From Sutcliffiella cohnii (GTDB lineage Bacteria; Bacillota; Bacilli; Bacillales; Bacillaceae_I): a DNA stretch of 64,000 nucleotides. Positions 62,486 to 64,000 of this stretch are shown here, piece after piece. The stretch lies in the NCBI RefSeq assembly GCF_002250055.1, contig NZ_CP018866.1:2038501-2102500 (forward strand), given 5' to 3'. Position 1 is the stretch's first letter; each line of letters opens with the position of its first letter. A model generated the notes under the pieces. That model saw only the letters and a list, made by a program, of their open reading frames with translations, had not been told where the DNA came from and did not search any database. A program made the position numbers and the translations under genes.

Positions 62486-62741
62486 AGAAATTTCAGCACA
62501 TGCAAAAAAACAAAATGAAATAGTAACTACATTTTTGACACTTGAAGCAAAAAGGGAACAGTATATTGATGAAGCGATTCAAATATGTATGGAGGGTAAA
62601 CCTTTTTCCACAGATAAGATAAATGCAGTAACAGAGAAAATGAATCATCTTGCAAGAAATGGAATTGCTCCACAAAGAAAATTAGTTAGTATTGAAATGG
62701 TAAAAGAATATGTTATGAGGTTAAAGCGTAGGGAGAGTTAA
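62472..62741 (+). CDS. ypbS: YpbS, DUF2533 family protein
   Basis: An 89-residue helical protein. SVHKEISAHAKKQNE and the ARNGIAPQRKLVSIEMVKEYV part fit DUF2533/YpbS, and B. subtilis ypbS is also beside dynA (ypbR). Function unknown. GAGG precedes the ATG inside the previous gene; the sulfurtransferase gene follows after 3 bases. Confidence 0.75.
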   Translation: MSVHKEISAHAKKQNEIVTTFLTLEAKREQYIDEAIQICMEGKPFSTDKINAVTEKMNHLARNGIAPQRKLVSIEMVKEYVMRLKRRES

Positions 62742-62744
62742 ACT

Positions 62745-63557
62745 ATGTCCAATATTATTAACGCACAGTGGGTCAATGATCATTTAAATGAAATTGTCCT
62801 CATCGATTGCCGTTTTCATTTGCAAGATCCACTTAAGGGAAAAGAAGAATATAAAAAGGAACATATTCCGAATGCTTTTTATTTTGATTTAAATAAAGAT
62901 TTGTCAAGTGATATAAGTACTCATGGTGGCCGTCATCCACTTCCCAACATGATTGAATTTGTAAGTAATCTTCAGCAGTGTGGCATAAATAATACTTCTA
63001 CTATTGTTGCTTATGATGACCAGCAAGGAGCAATGGCCTCAAGGTTTTGGTTTTTATTAACGTATTTAGGGCATAAAAATACATTTATTATGAAAGAAAG
63101 CTTTGCAGAATGGAAAGAAAAAGGCTTTCCAACAACAGATGTAATACCTAAAATTAGTAAAGAAAAAGTATCGATTGAAGTAGATTTACAAAAGGATTTA
63201 TTAGTCACGATGGAAGATGTCCGTAACCGACTAGAATCGATTAATAAAGGAGAAATCGTCCTTATTGATTCTCGAGAAGAAGTACGATACAAAGGAATAC
63301 AAGAACCAATCGATCGTATCGGAGGCCATATACCTGGAGCAGTTAATAAATTTTGGTTAGATATAAAGAAAGGAAAGGAATCTTTTCAAGATTTAGATCC
63401 AACAAAAGAAGTTATTGTATATTGTGGCTCTGGAGTAACAGCTTGTCCAAATGTTCTTGCACTAAGAGAAGCTGGCTTTCATAATGTAAAACTTTATGCA
63501 GGTAGTTGGAGTGATTGGATTTCCTATAATGATAATCCAGTAAGTACAGATTCATGA
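62745..63557 (+). CDS. two-domain sulfurtransferase (thiosulfate/3-mercaptopyruvate type)
   Basis: A 270-residue protein with two rhodanese domains. The C-terminal one has the persulfide Cys227 in the loop CGSGVTACPN, the form typical of mercaptopyruvate sulfurtransferases; the N-terminal one has Asp in place of Cys (YDDQQGAMASR) and is structural. The start follows GGGAG at the end of ypbS. It may supply sulfane sulfur in the cytoplasm. Confidence 0.93.
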   Translation: MSNIINAQWVNDHLNEIVLIDCRFHLQDPLKGKEEYKKEHIPNAFYFDLNKDLSSDISTHGGRHPLPNMIEFVSNLQQCGINNTSTIVAYDDQQGAMASRFWFLLTYLGHKNTFIMKESFAEWKEKGFPTTDVIPKISKEKVSIEVDLQKDLLVTMEDVRNRLESINKGEIVLIDSREEVRYKGIQEPIDRIGGHIPGAVNKFWLDIKKGKESFQDLDPTKEVIVYCGSGVTACPNVLALREAGFHNVKLYAGSWSDWISYNDNPVSTDS

Positions 63558-63631
63558 TTATTTTTCCTTAATCGAAAGCGCATTATATTCACATACTAAC
63601 TCCGAAGCCATTGAGCAGAGGAGGGTTAAGA

Positions 63632-63769
63632 ATGGGTAGAACAAAAAAAGGAAATGCAAATGCTAATAGAAACAATAACGCGAAAAAAGGAAAAATGAAC
63701 ACGGAATTTGCATCATATGCAGAATTTGAAGCAGCTAAAATGACTAACCAACATAAAGATAAAGAATAA
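63632..63769 (+). CDS. short gamma-type SASP-like spore protein
   Basis: A 45-residue gene with GAGGAGGG before ATG. The first half is Lys/Asn/Ala-rich; the second has NTEFASYAEFEAAKMTNQ, like one TEFAS repeat of gamma-type SASP (SspE), which usually has two. Gamma SASPs store amino acids in the spore core. A terminator follows. The reverse frame over it has no ribosome site and is a shadow. Confidence 0.7.
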   Translation: MGRTKKGNANANRNNNAKKGKMNTEFASYAEFEAAKMTNQHKDKE

Positions 63770-63802
63770 AAACAACAAAGTCTTGTCCAATAAGACGTTA
63801 AG

Positions 63803-63843
63803 CAAGTGGGGAAAAACGAGCGTTTTTTTCCACTTGTTTTTTG
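63803..63843 (+). terminator. terminator after the SASP-like gene
   Basis: CAAGTGG..AAAAACG / CGTTTTT..CCACTTG arms with a 2-base tip, followed by T6. Confidence 0.88.
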
Positions 63844-63881
63844 TATCATTTAACTACTAAATGACTTATTAATCCTGTATA

Positions 63882-64000
63882 TTATTTGCTTATACGCCAT
63901 TCAACAAGTAAAAACAATATCCCGATTAGAGGAACTAATGTAACGAGTGCCCAGATGGGAGATGTGAAATAACCTACCATAGATAAGACTAGTCCAATCA
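63882..64000 (-). CDS. membrane protein, 3' end only
   Basis: The last 39 codons of a gene that enters from the right edge. The visible part is one or two hydrophobic helices (VGYFTSPIWALVTLVPLIGILFLLV) ending EWRISK. Too little is present to name it. Confidence 0.6.
   Translation of the reverse strand, partial: IGLVLSMVGYFTSPIWALVTLVPLIGILFLLVEWRISK

Noticed and set aside
63589..63849. Reverse frame of 86 codons at the right edge
   Set aside because: Covers a terminator and the short SASP-like gene on the other strand, which has a good ribosome site.

Overview
The window reads as chromosomal DNA of an endospore-forming, low-GC Bacillaceae bacterium. The evidence is a Bacillus-type gene order (asnS-dnaD-nth-ypoC-ponA-recU-yppC-sspM-yppE-yppF-yppG, then yprA-yprB-cotD-ypsA-gpsB-rnpB-rlmL-ypvA-ypwA, then bpsA-bpsB-dynA), several spore protein genes (sspM, csgA, cotD, yppG, a short gamma-type SASP), strong GGAGG ribosome sites, and AT-rich intergenic DNA full of rho-independent terminators. 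There are no phage, insertion sequence, tRNA or CRISPR genes. The only stable RNA gene is rnpB.

Layout. 1-9 kb: conserved replication/repair/cell-wall block from the end of asnS to yppG. 9-38 kb: about 29 kb of metabolic genes lying between yppG and yprA, which as I recall are neighbours in B. subtilis. It holds csgA with a small partner, a small heat-shock-like protein, an MprF-like membrane protein without a full synthase domain, the arginine operon argCJBD-carAB-argF followed by argG and argH, a double-GNAT gene and a MurR/RpiR regulator, nagA-nagB-nagR, a four-gene cassette centred on an SbtA-type bicarbonate transporter, a persulfide-handling cluster behind a CstR/CsoR-type operator, and a DUF2243/CtaG-like pair. 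38-51 kb: the conserved block resumes (mrfA/yprA to ypwA). 51-64 kb: a ba3-type oxidase (cbaA, cbaB, small subunit), a methyltransferase, cheX, GNAT, the alkylpyrone genes bpsA-bpsB, a Fur-box-linked 29-residue peptide, dynA with a nucleotidyltransferase partner, two small proteins, a sulfurtransferase and a spore protein.

How it fits together. Arginine genes run as overlapping or nearly overlapping reading frames behind one promoter whose spacer carries an AhrC-like operator. The nag genes convert N-acetylglucosamine-6-P to fructose-6-P under NagR, with a GTATAGAC-type operator upstream. The rhodanese and persulfide dioxygenase genes are a sulfide/persulfide detoxification unit. The most interesting group is 30.6-33.7 kb: a structured leader ending in a terminator, a DUF2294 (YbcI-like) protein, an SbtA-like transporter, a beta-carbonic-anhydrase-fold protein that has lost most zinc-site residues, and a DUF6671-like zinc-ribbon protein. 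I infer an inorganic-carbon uptake system in which SbtA takes the place of the DabA/DabB pump found beside ybcF and ybcI in B. subtilis.

Two families of GC-richer intergenic repeats (called A and B here) occur at 9.1, 23.9 and 38.1 kb. The two full copies of A fold into the same long hairpin and differ by compensatory base-pair changes. They lie in direct orientation at the two edges of the 29-kb block.
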